NCBI RefSeq assembly: GCF_016937535.1
Contig: NZ_JAFHKK010000022.1
Coordinates: 1 to 40,429 of the forward strand
Source of the DNA: Sulfurospirillum tamanense
GTDB lineage: Bacteria; Campylobacterota; Campylobacteria; Campylobacterales; Campylobacteraceae
Reading direction: 5' to 3'
Length of the DNA: 40,429 nucleotides
The notes under the pieces are model-generated. The model was not told where the DNA came from, did not search any database, and saw only the letters and a program-made list of their open reading frames with translations. How positions within the stretch are numbered: position 1 is the first letter of the stretch; the number at the start of each line of letters is the position of its first letter. This document shows positions 1 through 7,149 of this stretch, piece by piece. Both the position numbers and the translations under genes were made by a program.

Positions 1-33
1 GACAAAGACCTCAACAACCACGCGGGGAGCCTC

Positions 34-276
34 ATGAACACTACCAAGGAGTACATAGACACATGTGCGCCAATCGATCCCAATCCTTTTGTGGTGGGTA
101 AAATGTACTGCGGGTGGGACCGCAAAAATCAAGCGGCTAGAGCTATTATCGTCGCGTTTGATGTGCAGCCAAGTGAGCTTGTGACCTATGATGCAGCTAG
201 GGTAAAAGAGGAACTTATGGCCCAAGAGCTTTGGCGCACAGATGGCATCGAGACGCACGAGCCTGAGTGTAAATAA
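34..276 (+). CDS. Hypothetical protein, possibly cut by the window edge
   Basis: An 80-residue reading frame rich in acidic residues, with two cysteines near the ends and no membrane segment or motif that I recognise. The frame stays open back to base 1, so this could be the C-terminus of a longer protein. However, a GGGGAG stretch at about 23-28 precedes the ATG at 34 and could be its ribosome binding site. A small hairpin follows the stop codon and separates it from the CARF operon, so it is probably not part of that operon. Function unknown. Confidence 0.5.
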   Translation: MNTTKEYIDTCAPIDPNPFVVGKMYCGWDRKNQAARAIIVAFDVQPSELVTYDAARVKEELMAQELWRTDGIETHEPECK

Positions 277-282
277 TCTTAT

Positions 283-315
283 GCCAGAGTGATTTTGCTC
301 TGGCGTATTTTGTTT
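283..315 (+). terminator. Weak rho-independent terminator after the first gene
   Basis: The arms GCCAGAG (283-289) and CTCTGGC (298-304) pair around an 8-nt loop. They are followed by the T-rich tract GTATTTTGTTT. The hairpin lies just after the stop codon at 276 and before the promoter of the next operon. Confidence 0.55.
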
Positions 316-332
316 GACATTTAATTTTTTTC

Positions 333-369
333 GTTTAACATAATGACACTATTTGTCATTATGTTAAAC
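333..369. promoter_or_regulatory. Perfect 16-bp inverted repeat, probable operator of the CARF/Csx20 operon
   Basis: GTTTAACATAATGACA (333-348) is followed by the spacer CTATT and then by its exact reverse complement (354-369). The repeat ends directly at a TATACT -10 box (370-375) and so covers the -35 region of the operon promoter. A long perfect dyad at this place is what a dimeric repressor would bind. The operon's own HTH-WYL protein is the obvious candidate, since the WYL repressors BrxR and CapW act on palindromes upstream of defence operons. The core GACA-N5-TGTC resembles the element at the 17-18 kb promoters. Confidence 0.75.
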
Positions 370-375
370 TATACT
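370..375 (+). promoter_or_regulatory. -10 box of the CARF/Csx20 operon
   Basis: TATACT lies 24 bases upstream of the ATG at 400, with an AAAAAGGA ribosome binding site at about 386-393. A TTGACA further upstream (314-319) could be the -35 of an alternative start site whose -10 would lie inside the inverted repeat. The TATACT placement fits the usual Campylobacterota pattern of a strong -10 with a weak -35. Confidence 0.6.
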
Positions 376-399
376 GTCAAAAAATAAAAAGGAATCACA

Positions 400-1158
400 A
401 TGTCTGGGTTGTTTCAGTTTTTGACATGGGTAGAGGTTGTGGGCGCTCGCAATGACATGGAATCAAATGCCAGAGAGAGCCAATTGCGTGCCCAAGCGCA
501 AGAGCGGCAAAGATTTGAAGAGAAAGTCAAAGAGCAGTTCCGTAAGCTTTACGAAACCCAAAGCATCTATAGTATTGACCCAGAAGTATTTGATAAAATA
601 GCTGCAGATGCCAATAGTATGTATCAAATGAGCAAACGAAGAACTCCCCCAGAATATGCTATTTTCAAGCCCATGATGGGGTTGGGGGTGTTTTGGGTGC
701 TAGGGTACAATATAGATGCCTTTAAAGAACTTTTAGAGCGCCCTTCTTTTGCCTTAAAGATTTTTTCTCTTGGCGGGTTTGTTTTTTTGATGTTTATTGG
801 CATTGGACTTGTGTTGGGGTTTTTTGATAGCAAAGAAGCAAGAAAGCGTTTTTTTGCTAATAAGGAAGAACTTGTTTTTTCTTTGAAAGCTTTGCATAAG
901 GAGTATGGGATGCTCTCCTTGTATGGCATGCGGCTTAAAGGAGAGATTGATAGGCATGTCAAAAGTCTTTATTTGCTCTTATCGCAAGAAGACCCTGTGC
1001 GTGCGCAAAATGCCTTAAAGCTTATATATGAGTACTGCAAGATGCCTAAAGACACTCCCGTGCGCATGGACTATAATTTTTCTCTTTTAGGTTGGGTGGA
1101 TGAAAAAATCGAGCAAAAATATCGAGAGCTTGGGCCTTATATAAATGACAATAAATGA
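400..1158 (+). CDS. Unknown membrane protein, first gene of the CARF/Csx20 operon
   Basis: A 252-residue protein that I cannot assign to a family. Residues about 20-50 are highly charged and Q/E/R-rich, suggesting a helical or coiled-coil region. A moderately hydrophobic stretch at 87-103 and a strong one at 119-142 look like a helical hairpin in the membrane. The C-terminal 110 residues are mixed helical and probably cytoplasmic. It is the promoter-proximal gene of a four-gene operon with a Csx20-like protein, a WYL regulator and a membrane CARF protein, so it is a candidate membrane partner or second effector; that role is inference from position only. There is no signal peptide and no catalytic motif that I can see. 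The ATG at 400 is preceded by AAAAAGGA. Confidence 0.8.
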   Translation: MSGLFQFLTWVEVVGARNDMESNARESQLRAQAQERQRFEEKVKEQFRKLYETQSIYSIDPEVFDKIAADANSMYQMSKRRTPPEYAIFKPMMGLGVFWVLGYNIDAFKELLERPSFALKIFSLGGFVFLMFIGIGLVLGFFDSKEARKRFFANKEELVFSLKALHKEYGMLSLYGMRLKGEIDRHVKSLYLLLSQEDPVRAQNALKLIYEYCKMPKDTPVRMDYNFSLLGWVDEKIEQKYRELGPYINDNK

Positions 1159-1194
1159 CATTCGTGTGCTATACTTATTGAAAAAGGAGTGCTA

Positions 1195-1578
1195 GTGCGA
1201 CAATTTTTTATCTTACTCAATCACCTTTTATTGCCAGAGCAAGAAAGAGAAGCCAAGGAGAAGTGGGGCGCTACGTCCTTTGTGAATCTTTCTGACCAGA
1301 TGTGGAAAAGCATACCCTCGGGTGCTGAGTCTGTTTTGTCTTATGTGGAAAAGTATCAACAGGCCCTTGAGGAGCAGGGAAAAAAGGGCGACCTTCTGCT
1401 TGTTCAAGGTGATTTTGGAGCAACCTATGCTCTTGTGCGATTTGCCCTAAAGCGAGGAATAGTGCCGTTGTACGCAACTACCGCGCGCCACTCTAGGGAG
1501 GTGATAGAGAATGGGCAGGTGAAGATTGAACGCATTTTCTCCCATGGACGTTTTAGAAAATACGAGGAGACAACATGA
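1195..1578 (+). CDS. csx20: Csx20-like CRISPR-accessory protein (probable ring nuclease type)
   Basis: A protein of 127 residues when started at the GTG at 1195. An upstream in-frame GTG at 1189 overlaps the AAAGGAG ribosome binding site (1183-1189) and is therefore unlikely. The layout matches the Csx20 family found beside type III CRISPR loci. It has an N-terminal LLNHLLLPEQ segment, a central LVQGDFGATY motif (about 69-78), then YATTARHSRE (about 93-102), and an ending of the form FSHGRFRKY. Csx20 has been grouped with Csx15 and Csx16 as a Rossmann-like protein that degrades cyclic oligoadenylate. I base the assignment on remembered family motifs, not on a search. The stop overlaps the start of the WYL gene (ATGA), implying translational coupling. 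A partner that destroys a nucleotide signal fits the CARF protein encoded two genes later. Confidence 0.75.
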   Translation: MRQFFILLNHLLLPEQEREAKEKWGATSFVNLSDQMWKSIPSGAESVLSYVEKYQQALEEQGKKGDLLLVQGDFGATYALVRFALKRGIVPLYATTARHSREVIENGQVKIERIFSHGRFRKYEETT

Positions 1579-2585
1579 GTAGTCCTGCGAGTACAAAAGT
1601 CGGCCATCTGTTTAGACTTTTTAAGAAACTTTACGACGGAGAGGAGCTTTACCCGCAAAAAGATGGTCTTGCCAAAGAACTAGATGTGGATGTGCGGACA
1701 TTGCGGCGATATCTCAATGAAATACACACGCTTTATGGTGAGGTTATTTTGGTTGAGAAAAAACGGATGTTGCGAGAGGGTAGACTAGTGGGTGTGTATC
1801 GACGCATCAAAGAAAAAGAAGATTTGCCAAAGGTTGTGAAGTTTTTGATGGAGGAGTCAAATGAGTTAAGCTGGATTTTGCCTCTTATTTTAGAAAACGA
1901 CCCATCTCTACTGCGTGAAGAGAAAAAAGCAGTGAGAGAAAAAGTTGAAAAGATGGTGGCTCAGGATAAGGAGTTGTTTTTGTTTCGCTCTAACCCCTTT
2001 GAAAATGTCGGTGACCCTGTGCTAAATAATTGTTTTACTAAATTAAAAACGGCAGTAAAAGAGCGGGAATATCGCAAAATCATTTACATGTATAGCCAAG
2101 AAGAGGTGCTAGAAAATGCCAAATGCCTAAAACTTATATTCTCTGAAAACAATTGGTATGTAGCGGTTGAGACAGAGCAAGAGGAGCTACGCATGTTGCG
2201 CGTTGCGTTTATCAAAGAGGTGCAGTATGCGCAAAAACGCAACGCATACCCCTTGCATATTTTGCACAAATATCATGGATTTTTTGAAACGATTCAAAAC
2301 CCCTTTACCTTGCATGGAGTAGCTCGAAAAACAGCTATCTTGAAGGCTACTCCAGGGATTGCAAGGTATTTTAAAGAGGGCATGAAGCAATTTTTTGTCT
2401 CTCAGCAATTCATCCAAGAGCATGGAGATGGGAGTGTGGAGTTTAGGGTGGACTACACGCAAGATATGGAGATATTGCCATTTATCAGGAGGTGGTTACC
2501 TGATATTGTGGTGTTAGAACCATCTGGGCTTAAAAAAGCATTGGTTGAAAACTTACAAGCCGCCCTTAGGGCGCATAAAGAGTAA
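1575..2585 (+). CDS. HTH-WYL-domain transcriptional regulator of the CARF operon
   Basis: A 336-residue protein with an N-terminal winged-helix HTH (about 10-60, with the helix DVDVRTLRRYLNEI), a linker, and a WYL sensor domain containing the hallmark NWYVAVE at 193-199. The C-terminal WCX-like extension ends in EILPFIRRWLPDIVVLEPSG. This is the layout of the BrxR/CapW/PafBC group, DNA-binding proteins that often repress or switch on defence operons and may sense nucleic acid or nucleotide ligands. It overlaps the csx20 stop by 4 bases and is followed 9 bases later by the CARF gene. The perfect inverted repeat at 333-369 is its likely operator. The regulator encoded at 14617-15570 is a relative with the same domain order. 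Confidence 0.88.
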   Translation: MSSPASTKVGHLFRLFKKLYDGEELYPQKDGLAKELDVDVRTLRRYLNEIHTLYGEVILVEKKRMLREGRLVGVYRRIKEKEDLPKVVKFLMEESNELSWILPLILENDPSLLREEKKAVREKVEKMVAQDKELFLFRSNPFENVGDPVLNNCFTKLKTAVKEREYRKIIYMYSQEEVLENAKCLKLIFSENNWYVAVETEQEELRMLRVAFIKEVQYAQKRNAYPLHILHKYHGFFETIQNPFTLHGVARKTAILKATPGIARYFKEGMKQFFVSQQFIQEHGDGSVEFRVDYTQDMEILPFIRRWLPDIVVLEPSGLKKALVENLQAALRAHKE

Positions 2586-2594
2586 AGGAGGAGA

Positions 2595-3353
2595 ATGAAA
2601 GCAAGATTTGTGCGGGATGCTCACGGTATTGTGGGCGCGCTTTTTGGTACAAAACAACTTAGTTTTAAGAATTTTTTATTCGTGTTGGCGGTGGTTTTTT
2701 TTATCGCTTGGTTGCCTGATGGAATTATTAATCTTTTCGTGCAACAAAAAACGTGGGTCGGCATGATGCAAATAGGCGTTAGCCTTGGGATTGGATTATG
2801 GATACGTGAGGTAATTAATGAGGCGGCCAGAAAAGCAAGAAGCCCTTTGGGGGTAGATACGCAAGAAGCCAAAGGGGCAAAAGGACTGGTGCTGTTTTTG
2901 AGCGATAAAAAAGGAGAAGAAGGCCTGAGGAACTCTGTTTTTGAGGTCGTTTCAAATAGGAAAATGCCCTTATGTGCACTATGGGCGCACAGGGAGAGTC
3001 TTGAAAGAGTGTTGGTCGTTGCTTCAGAAAAGAGTATTAAGGAGAGGGATGATTTCTTGAAAGAAGTGAGGCACTATATGCCAAAACTTGTGGAAAAGAT
3101 TGTATTTTTAGAGGAGCACGGGGGCGACTTTAGCGATGCGGAAATGATTTACGCTTTGCTTGAAAAGACTTTTTTGAAGATAGAAAAAGAGATGAAGATT
3201 CGCCCCAGGGATGTTGTTATTGATGTGACAGGAGGTTCAAAAATCGTTTCTATCGCAGGGGCTATTTTTGCATTGCCGATGGATAGACAGATGCAATATG
3301 TCGATGGCGATGGCAAGGCTAAGGTATATGACATGTGCTACAAGGAGGGGTGA
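2595..3353 (+). CDS. Membrane-anchored CARF-domain protein (candidate cyclic-oligonucleotide effector)
   Basis: A 252-residue protein. Two hydrophobic segments (about 26-49 and 54-72) anchor it to the inner membrane. A CARF-like Rossmann domain follows from about 97 to the end: an initial strand KGLVLFLSD, a middle strand and turn around CALWAHRES, and the characteristic DVTGGSK loop (210-216) followed by a hydrophobic helix and QYVDGDG. The TGGTK-type loop is the ligand-binding signature of CARF domains that sense cyclic oligoadenylate in type III CRISPR immunity. A membrane anchor fused to CARF recalls Cam1, which depolarises the membrane; Cam1 has one membrane helix and this protein has two. 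The gene follows the WYL gene at 9 bases with the strong ribosome binding site AAAGGAGGAG. There is no nuclease or protease domain, so any effect would have to act through the membrane part or a partner. Confidence 0.78.
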   Translation: MKARFVRDAHGIVGALFGTKQLSFKNFLFVLAVVFFIAWLPDGIINLFVQQKTWVGMMQIGVSLGIGLWIREVINEAARKARSPLGVDTQEAKGAKGLVLFLSDKKGEEGLRNSVFEVVSNRKMPLCALWAHRESLERVLVVASEKSIKERDDFLKEVRHYMPKLVEKIVFLEEHGGDFSDAEMIYALLEKTFLKIEKEMKIRPRDVVIDVTGGSKIVSIAGAIFALPMDRQMQYVDGDGKAKVYDMCYKEG

Positions 3354-3368
3354 TGTCTAAAAATAGAA

Positions 3369-3569
3369 CTACTCCCTATACAAAAACCCAAACGGTTTGC
3401 GGAATAAGGAGGGTTTGTAGCCGGTGATGGCGCCCCATGTTACTAGAATTCCCAGTGTGAGCCACAAGGGTGCGCCAAATAAGCTAAGGACTACATAGAG
3501 CAAAAAAGCCACGCCTATGATGATGGCAAAATCTAAGAAAAAATGCATCGGATTACTCTTTTTTTCCAT
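3369..3569 (-). CDS. Small two-helix membrane protein
   Basis: A 66-residue protein with a short charged N-terminus and two hydrophobic segments (about 10-30 and 33-50) separated by an APLW turn. The C-terminus is basic and aromatic. No family recognised. It converges on the CARF operon with only 15 bases between the stop codons and marks the return to ordinary chromosomal genes. Confidence 0.6.
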   Translation of the reverse strand: MEKKSNPMHFFLDFAIIIGVAFLLYVVLSLFGAPLWLTLGILVTWGAITGYKPSLFRKPFGFLYRE

Positions 3570-3626
3570 GGCCCGCTCCTGTGTTTTGGGTGATTATAGA
3601 TGATTTTTTATTACATGTAAAGCCCG

Positions 3627-4169
3627 CTAGAGGTCGCATCCCATCAGGAGATACGGATGTTCCAAAAGGCTACGTTCTTCATAGACACTAAACCCAAGTG
3701 CGCTGTAAAATGCTGCAAGTGCGAGCTGTTTGGCATCGGCCACGAGCCAAAATTTGTCGTGCCCGCGCGCTCTTCCTAGCACTTTACCCTCTTCGATGAG
3801 TCCCTTGGCGATGCCGCGCCCGCGAAAAGCCTCGGCGGTGGCAATGGCGTCAAGGTACCAGCCATTGGGCGGACACTCTTGTTCAAAAGGCACCTCTCGC
3901 CCCAAAAAATGCAAAATGGGCACGTCCAATGCGCACGCCTCCGCTCCAGCGTAAAGGACCATCGCCCCTGCCACTTCGCCCCCTTCTTCATACACCCAGA
4001 TGTTTTCAGTGCTCAGCCGACATGCGCTCATCCCCATGTAGCGCGCAAGCACCGCTAGGGTTTTCTCATAAGAGCTCTCTCCTGCCAACCCATGGGCAAT
4101 CTCTCCCATGGCCAAATACAAAAGGGGTGCCAACGCTTTTGTGTCTTCGTGGCGCGCTTGTCGTATCAT
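3627..4169 (-). CDS. GNAT-family N-acetyltransferase
   Basis: A 180-residue single-domain acetyltransferase. The acetyl-CoA pyrophosphate-binding motif is clear at about 115-124 (FRGRGIAKGL), preceded by the strand WYLDAIATAEAF. A conserved C-terminal LAAFYSALGFSVYEE completes the fold. The substrate (small molecule or protein amine) cannot be told from the sequence. It is transcribed leftward, and a copy of the TTACATGTAA palindrome lies on each side (3611 and 4208). It is divergent from the YigZ-type gene and not obviously in an operon. Confidence 0.85.
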   Translation of the reverse strand: MIRQARHEDTKALAPLLYLAMGEIAHGLAGESSYEKTLAVLARYMGMSACRLSTENIWVYEEGGEVAGAMVLYAGAEACALDVPILHFLGREVPFEQECPPNGWYLDAIATAEAFRGRGIAKGLIEEGKVLGRARGHDKFWLVADAKQLALAAFYSALGFSVYEERSLLEHPYLLMGCDL

Positions 4170-4241
4170 TTTGCCTCCATTTTTGGGCGATTATAGGCGA
4201 TTTTTCCTTACATGTAAAGGCATTTTTGCTACACTTTTGCC

Positions 4242-4829
4242 ATGCAAACCCTGACCGAAGTCGCCAATGCGACCCTTGAGATTAAAAAATCCACCTTTCA
4301 CGCGTACCTTGTACCTTTTGCAGACTTTGAAATGTGGCGTGAAAAGCTCAAATCCGACCACCCAAAAGCCCGCCACATCGTCTGGGCGTACCGTGCGTTA
4401 AACGCCTACGGTCAGATTGTTGAAAACCAAACGGACGATGGTGAGCCCAAAGGCACCTCTGGCCCTCCTGCGCTTAATGCCTTGCGCGGCGCCCAACTCA
4501 TCGACGCGGCCGTGCTTGTGGTGCGCTATTTTGGAGGCATTAAACTAGGCCCTGGAGGCTTGGTGCGCGCTTATGCAGGAGCAACCAACGCGGCCATCGA
4601 CGTTGCGGCACTTGTCCCTTTTGCGCCCAAGCGCGACGTGCGTTTTTACGTGCCTTATGCTTTAGTGCAACGGGTGGAGTATTGGGTAGAAAAAGAAGGG
4701 TGTGGCACAAAAGAGCGGGTGTTTGACGCTACAGGGGCGACGTGGACGCTAGCACTCACAAAAGCGCAAGAAGAAGCTTTTGTGAGCTTTACCTGCGCTT
4801 TTGAGCAAGAAGGATTGGTATGGTTATGA
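4242..4829 (+). CDS. yigZ: YigZ/IMPACT family protein
   Basis: A 195-residue member of the UPF0029/IMPACT family. The N-terminal domain carries the signature HIVWAYRA, then DDGEPKGTSGPP, and VVRYFGGIKLGPGGLVRAY at about 97-115. The bacterial members have a ribosomal-protein-S5-like fold and are linked to translation stress and nucleic-acid binding, without an established reaction. The length matches the family. The stop codon overlaps the stop of the convergent YceI gene by 6 bases. Confidence 0.88.
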   Translation: MQTLTEVANATLEIKKSTFHAYLVPFADFEMWREKLKSDHPKARHIVWAYRALNAYGQIVENQTDDGEPKGTSGPPALNALRGAQLIDAAVLVVRYFGGIKLGPGGLVRAYAGATNAAIDVAALVPFAPKRDVRFYVPYALVQRVEYWVEKEGCGTKERVFDATGATWTLALTKAQEEAFVSFTCAFEQEGLVWL

Positions 4830-5408
4830 GGCGACCATTTGTACTTCGACGGTAATTTTCACCTCATCCCCTACGACAACACCACCCGCTTCTAGGGCAC
4901 GATTCCATGTGAGTCCAAAGTCTTTGCGGTCTACTTTACCCTCAAGGGTGAAGCCGACACGCTCTTTGCCCTGCATGTCTGCAATAATGCCGTTGATGGT
5001 GGTCTTGAGTTCCACGGATCGCGTAATGCCGCGGATGGTCAAGTCGCCTTTCATTACGCCAACGTCACCGTTGGCAACGTAGCTTTTCATGACAAAGGTG
5101 AGGGTAGGGTGGTTAGCCGCGTCAAAAAAATCAGGGCTACGCAAGTGGTCATCCCGCTTTTGATTGGCAGTATTGACACTTGTTGTGTCGACGGTGGCTT
5201 TGAGTTCAGAAAAGGTCTTTGTGGCAGGGTCAAAGGCGAATGTCGCTTTGTAGCTATCAAAGTTACCTTTAACACTAGAAATCATCAAATGTTTAACAGA
5301 AAACTCAACGCTTGAGTGGGCGCCATCAAGAACGTAGTCTTTAGCCGAAGCACCAGTAAGAAAAAGAGCCAAGAAGAGCAAGGAAACGATAAATTTTTTC
5401 ATAATCAA
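4824..5408 (-). CDS. yceI: YceI-family periplasmic lipid-binding protein
   Basis: A 194-residue exported protein. The signal peptide is at 1-22 (MIMKKFIVSLLFLALFLTGASA). The mature part starts KDYVLDGAHSSVEFSVKHL, the standard beginning of the YceI lipocalin-like barrel, and includes NFDSYKATFAFDP and GVMKGDLTIRGITR. YceI proteins bind isoprenoid chains such as polyprenyl compounds in the periplasm. Monocistronic, with its own promoter (TATAAT on the minus strand at 5431-5436). Confidence 0.92.
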   Translation of the reverse strand: MIMKKFIVSLLFLALFLTGASAKDYVLDGAHSSVEFSVKHLMISSVKGNFDSYKATFAFDPATKTFSELKATVDTTSVNTANQKRDDHLRSPDFFDAANHPTLTFVMKSYVANGDVGVMKGDLTIRGITRSVELKTTINGIIADMQGKERVGFTLEGKVDRKDFGLTWNRALEAGGVVVGDEVKITVEVQMVAS

Positions 5409-5430
5409 TCCTTTTTAATAAAATTTATCA

Positions 5431-5436
5431 ATTATA
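5431..5436 (-). promoter_or_regulatory. -10 box of yceI
   Basis: TATAAT on the minus strand, 22 bases upstream of the start codon at 5408, with AAAAAGGAT as the ribosome binding site. The region is AT-rich and otherwise empty. Confidence 0.55.
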
Positions 5437-5485
5437 ATCCTGCTCAACTTAATGCGTATTATGACAAACTGCGTAGTTTAATCAG

Positions 5486-5947
5486 TTAAGCTAGCCCAAA
5501 TTTAAGCATCACTCCAAAGAGCATACTACTGCAAAGCCCTGCAATTACACCAGCAATCACATCGTCCCCCATGACACCCAAGCCACCTTTGACGTGTTTG
5601 TCAATGCGCCCGATGACAGAGGGTTTCCAAATGTCAAAAACTCGAAACAGCACGATGCTAAATACCCACTGGGCTAAGGTTCCTGAGCTAATGCTTAGCG
5701 CTATCCACACGCCAACAACTTCATCAATAACAATGGATTTATCGTCATGCGGCCCACCTGCTGCTTCGTAAGCATCGATTTGTTTGATGCCAATGATAGC
5801 CAAAAGCAAAGCACCTAAAAATAGCGTTTCAAGGCTGAGGTATTGGACGATGGGCACAGCAACAGCCGCGCCCGCCAAGGTGCCAACTGTGCCAGGGGCT
5901 TTAGGAAAGCGCCCCGAGTAGAAAAATGTTAAAAAAAGCTCACGCAT
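5486..5947 (-). CDS. pgpA: Phosphatidylglycerophosphatase A
   Basis: A 153-residue inner-membrane protein that removes the phosphate from phosphatidylglycerophosphate to make phosphatidylglycerol. The family signature is complete: FPKAPGTVGTLAGA at the N-terminus, the DDKSIVIDEVVGVW metal/catalytic stretch in the middle, and GVMGDDVIAG near the C-terminus, with hydrophobic segments between them. Last gene of the leftward ispDF / orphan regulator / sat-like / pgpA operon, 8 bases after the sat-like stop. The same order occurs in Campylobacter jejuni (Cj1607-Cj1610). Confidence 0.93.
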   Translation of the reverse strand: MRELFLTFFYSGRFPKAPGTVGTLAGAAVAVPIVQYLSLETLFLGALLLAIIGIKQIDAYEAAGGPHDDKSIVIDEVVGVWIALSISSGTLAQWVFSIVLFRVFDIWKPSVIGRIDKHVKGGLGVMGDDVIAGVIAGLCSSMLFGVMLKFGLA

Positions 5948-5955
5948 AACAGTCC

Positions 5956-7149
5956 TTAAACAAGTGAAGTGGTTTGGTAAAGTTTCATCAGTTCTAAGTA
6001 GAAGTCTTTTTCATCGTGGCTTTCCAATAGCCCGGCGTTAGGGAAAATGTCGTCGTAAATGCGCTGAATATTTTCAAAACGGTTAGGAAAAAGCTCACTA
6101 AGCAAGATAGCAGAGATGTCTTTACGCATGAGTACCGCAGGGGGTAAAATCCCCGCAGTAAGGAGGGCTTTAAGGGATTCGGAGTGGTATTTGATGTGGT
6201 GGTGTTGGCCGTGTGGGCAGGTTTTGGTGCTCACGAGTGTCTTGCAGATGTTGCAGTAGACAAATTCTGAGAGAATCACCACTTCAAGGGGCAAGTCTTT
6301 TTTGTAGCGGTCCAAACTAGAGTGGGGTTGGTTTTTGTCAAAATACATCCCAATTCCGCTGTGGTTTTGTCCGATGACAAGCTTGGTGCACCCAAAGTTA
6401 TACGCCGCGATACTCTCAAGTACAGGGTTGTTGTGCCCTGCAAAAATGTAGGTGTTTTCAAAGGGAACGATGAGTACACGGTTTTTAGGCAGGTAATTGT
6501 CTACAAAATACTGCAAGCTTTTCAAGCGCAGTTCAAAAGAAAAAGGGTCGATTTTGTTGGGTTTAAGAAGAAAAATGACTAATAAATCAGCCTTTTCAAG
6601 TGCCATACGCAGCAAGCGCTCGTGGGCGCGATGAAAAGGGCGCGCTGTCATCATGAGTGCAGTGATTTTTTTAGCACCCAGCTCCTCTTTGGCTTGTCTG
6701 ATGCGCTCTTTAGACTCTTTGACTTCATCAAAATCGAGGGTAAATTCCCCGCTAATGGCAAGCTTTCCCAGGCGCTTAAGAAGCACTTGTGTTTCATGGT
6801 CACTCGGGTCATAGGTGCCAAAGATGTTGGTGATGCGCTTAACTTTGTCAATTTCAAAGTAGTCTTCTACGACAACCTCACCTTTTTTTTCTCGCCCGAC
6901 AATGAGGTCTAGTATTTCGCCTGTCTTGCAACTAGTGATGACCTCTTGGTTACGCCGTCCGTTGGGTGCCATAATAAACGAAAAAGGCATAGGAGAACCC
7001 TTGTAATACCCTGTTTCGTTGGTGCTTACGGCTTCTTCTTTGTTCATAAGCTTGGTGACTTTTCCCAAAATGCCCTCTTTGGCAAGGGCGAGTGTGGCCA
7101 GTGCCTCTTTGTCGATAAACAGCTGTTTATTTTTTCTTGGCGATACCAT
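5956..7149 (-). CDS. ATP-sulfurylase-like nucleotidyltransferase (sulfate adenylyltransferase family)
   Basis: A 397-residue protein with the Sat/ATP-sulfurylase layout: a PUA-like N-terminal domain with MPFSFIMAPNGRRNQEV, then a HUP-type nucleotidyltransferase domain. The motif that reads QxRNPxHRAHE in true ATP sulfurylases is MTARPFHRAHERL here, so the HxxH is kept but the Gln and Asn are lost. VIGQNHSGIGMYFD corresponds to the second nucleotide-binding loop. A Cys/His cluster (CNICK, then CPHGQHHH) probably binds zinc. It corresponds to Cj1609 of C. jejuni. No APS kinase, APS reductase or other sulfate genes are nearby, so I would not assert that sulfate is its substrate. It overlaps the regulator gene by 23 bases. 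Confidence 0.8.
   Translation of the reverse strand: MVSPRKNKQLFIDKEALATLALAKEGILGKVTKLMNKEEAVSTNETGYYKGSPMPFSFIMAPNGRRNQEVITSCKTGEILDLIVGREKKGEVVVEDYFEIDKVKRITNIFGTYDPSDHETQVLLKRLGKLAISGEFTLDFDEVKESKERIRQAKEELGAKKITALMMTARPFHRAHERLLRMALEKADLLVIFLLKPNKIDPFSFELRLKSLQYFVDNYLPKNRVLIVPFENTYIFAGHNNPVLESIAAYNFGCTKLVIGQNHSGIGMYFDKNQPHSSLDRYKKDLPLEVVILSEFVYCNICKTLVSTKTCPHGQHHHIKYHSESLKALLTAGILPPAVLMRKDISAILLSELFPNRFENIQRIYDDIFPNAGLLESHDEKDFYLELMKLYQTTSLV

Noticed and set aside
624-962. Opposite-strand reading frames inside the CARF operon
   Set aside because: They mirror well-supported genes on the plus strand, lack ribosome binding sites and have no recognisable composition.
1157-1175. Internal promoter before csx20 (GACA … TATACT)
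   Set aside because: A TATACT lies at 1170-1175, but the GACA is 9 and not 12 bases away and there is no TGTC half-site. The gap to the previous gene is short, so the operon promoter is enough.
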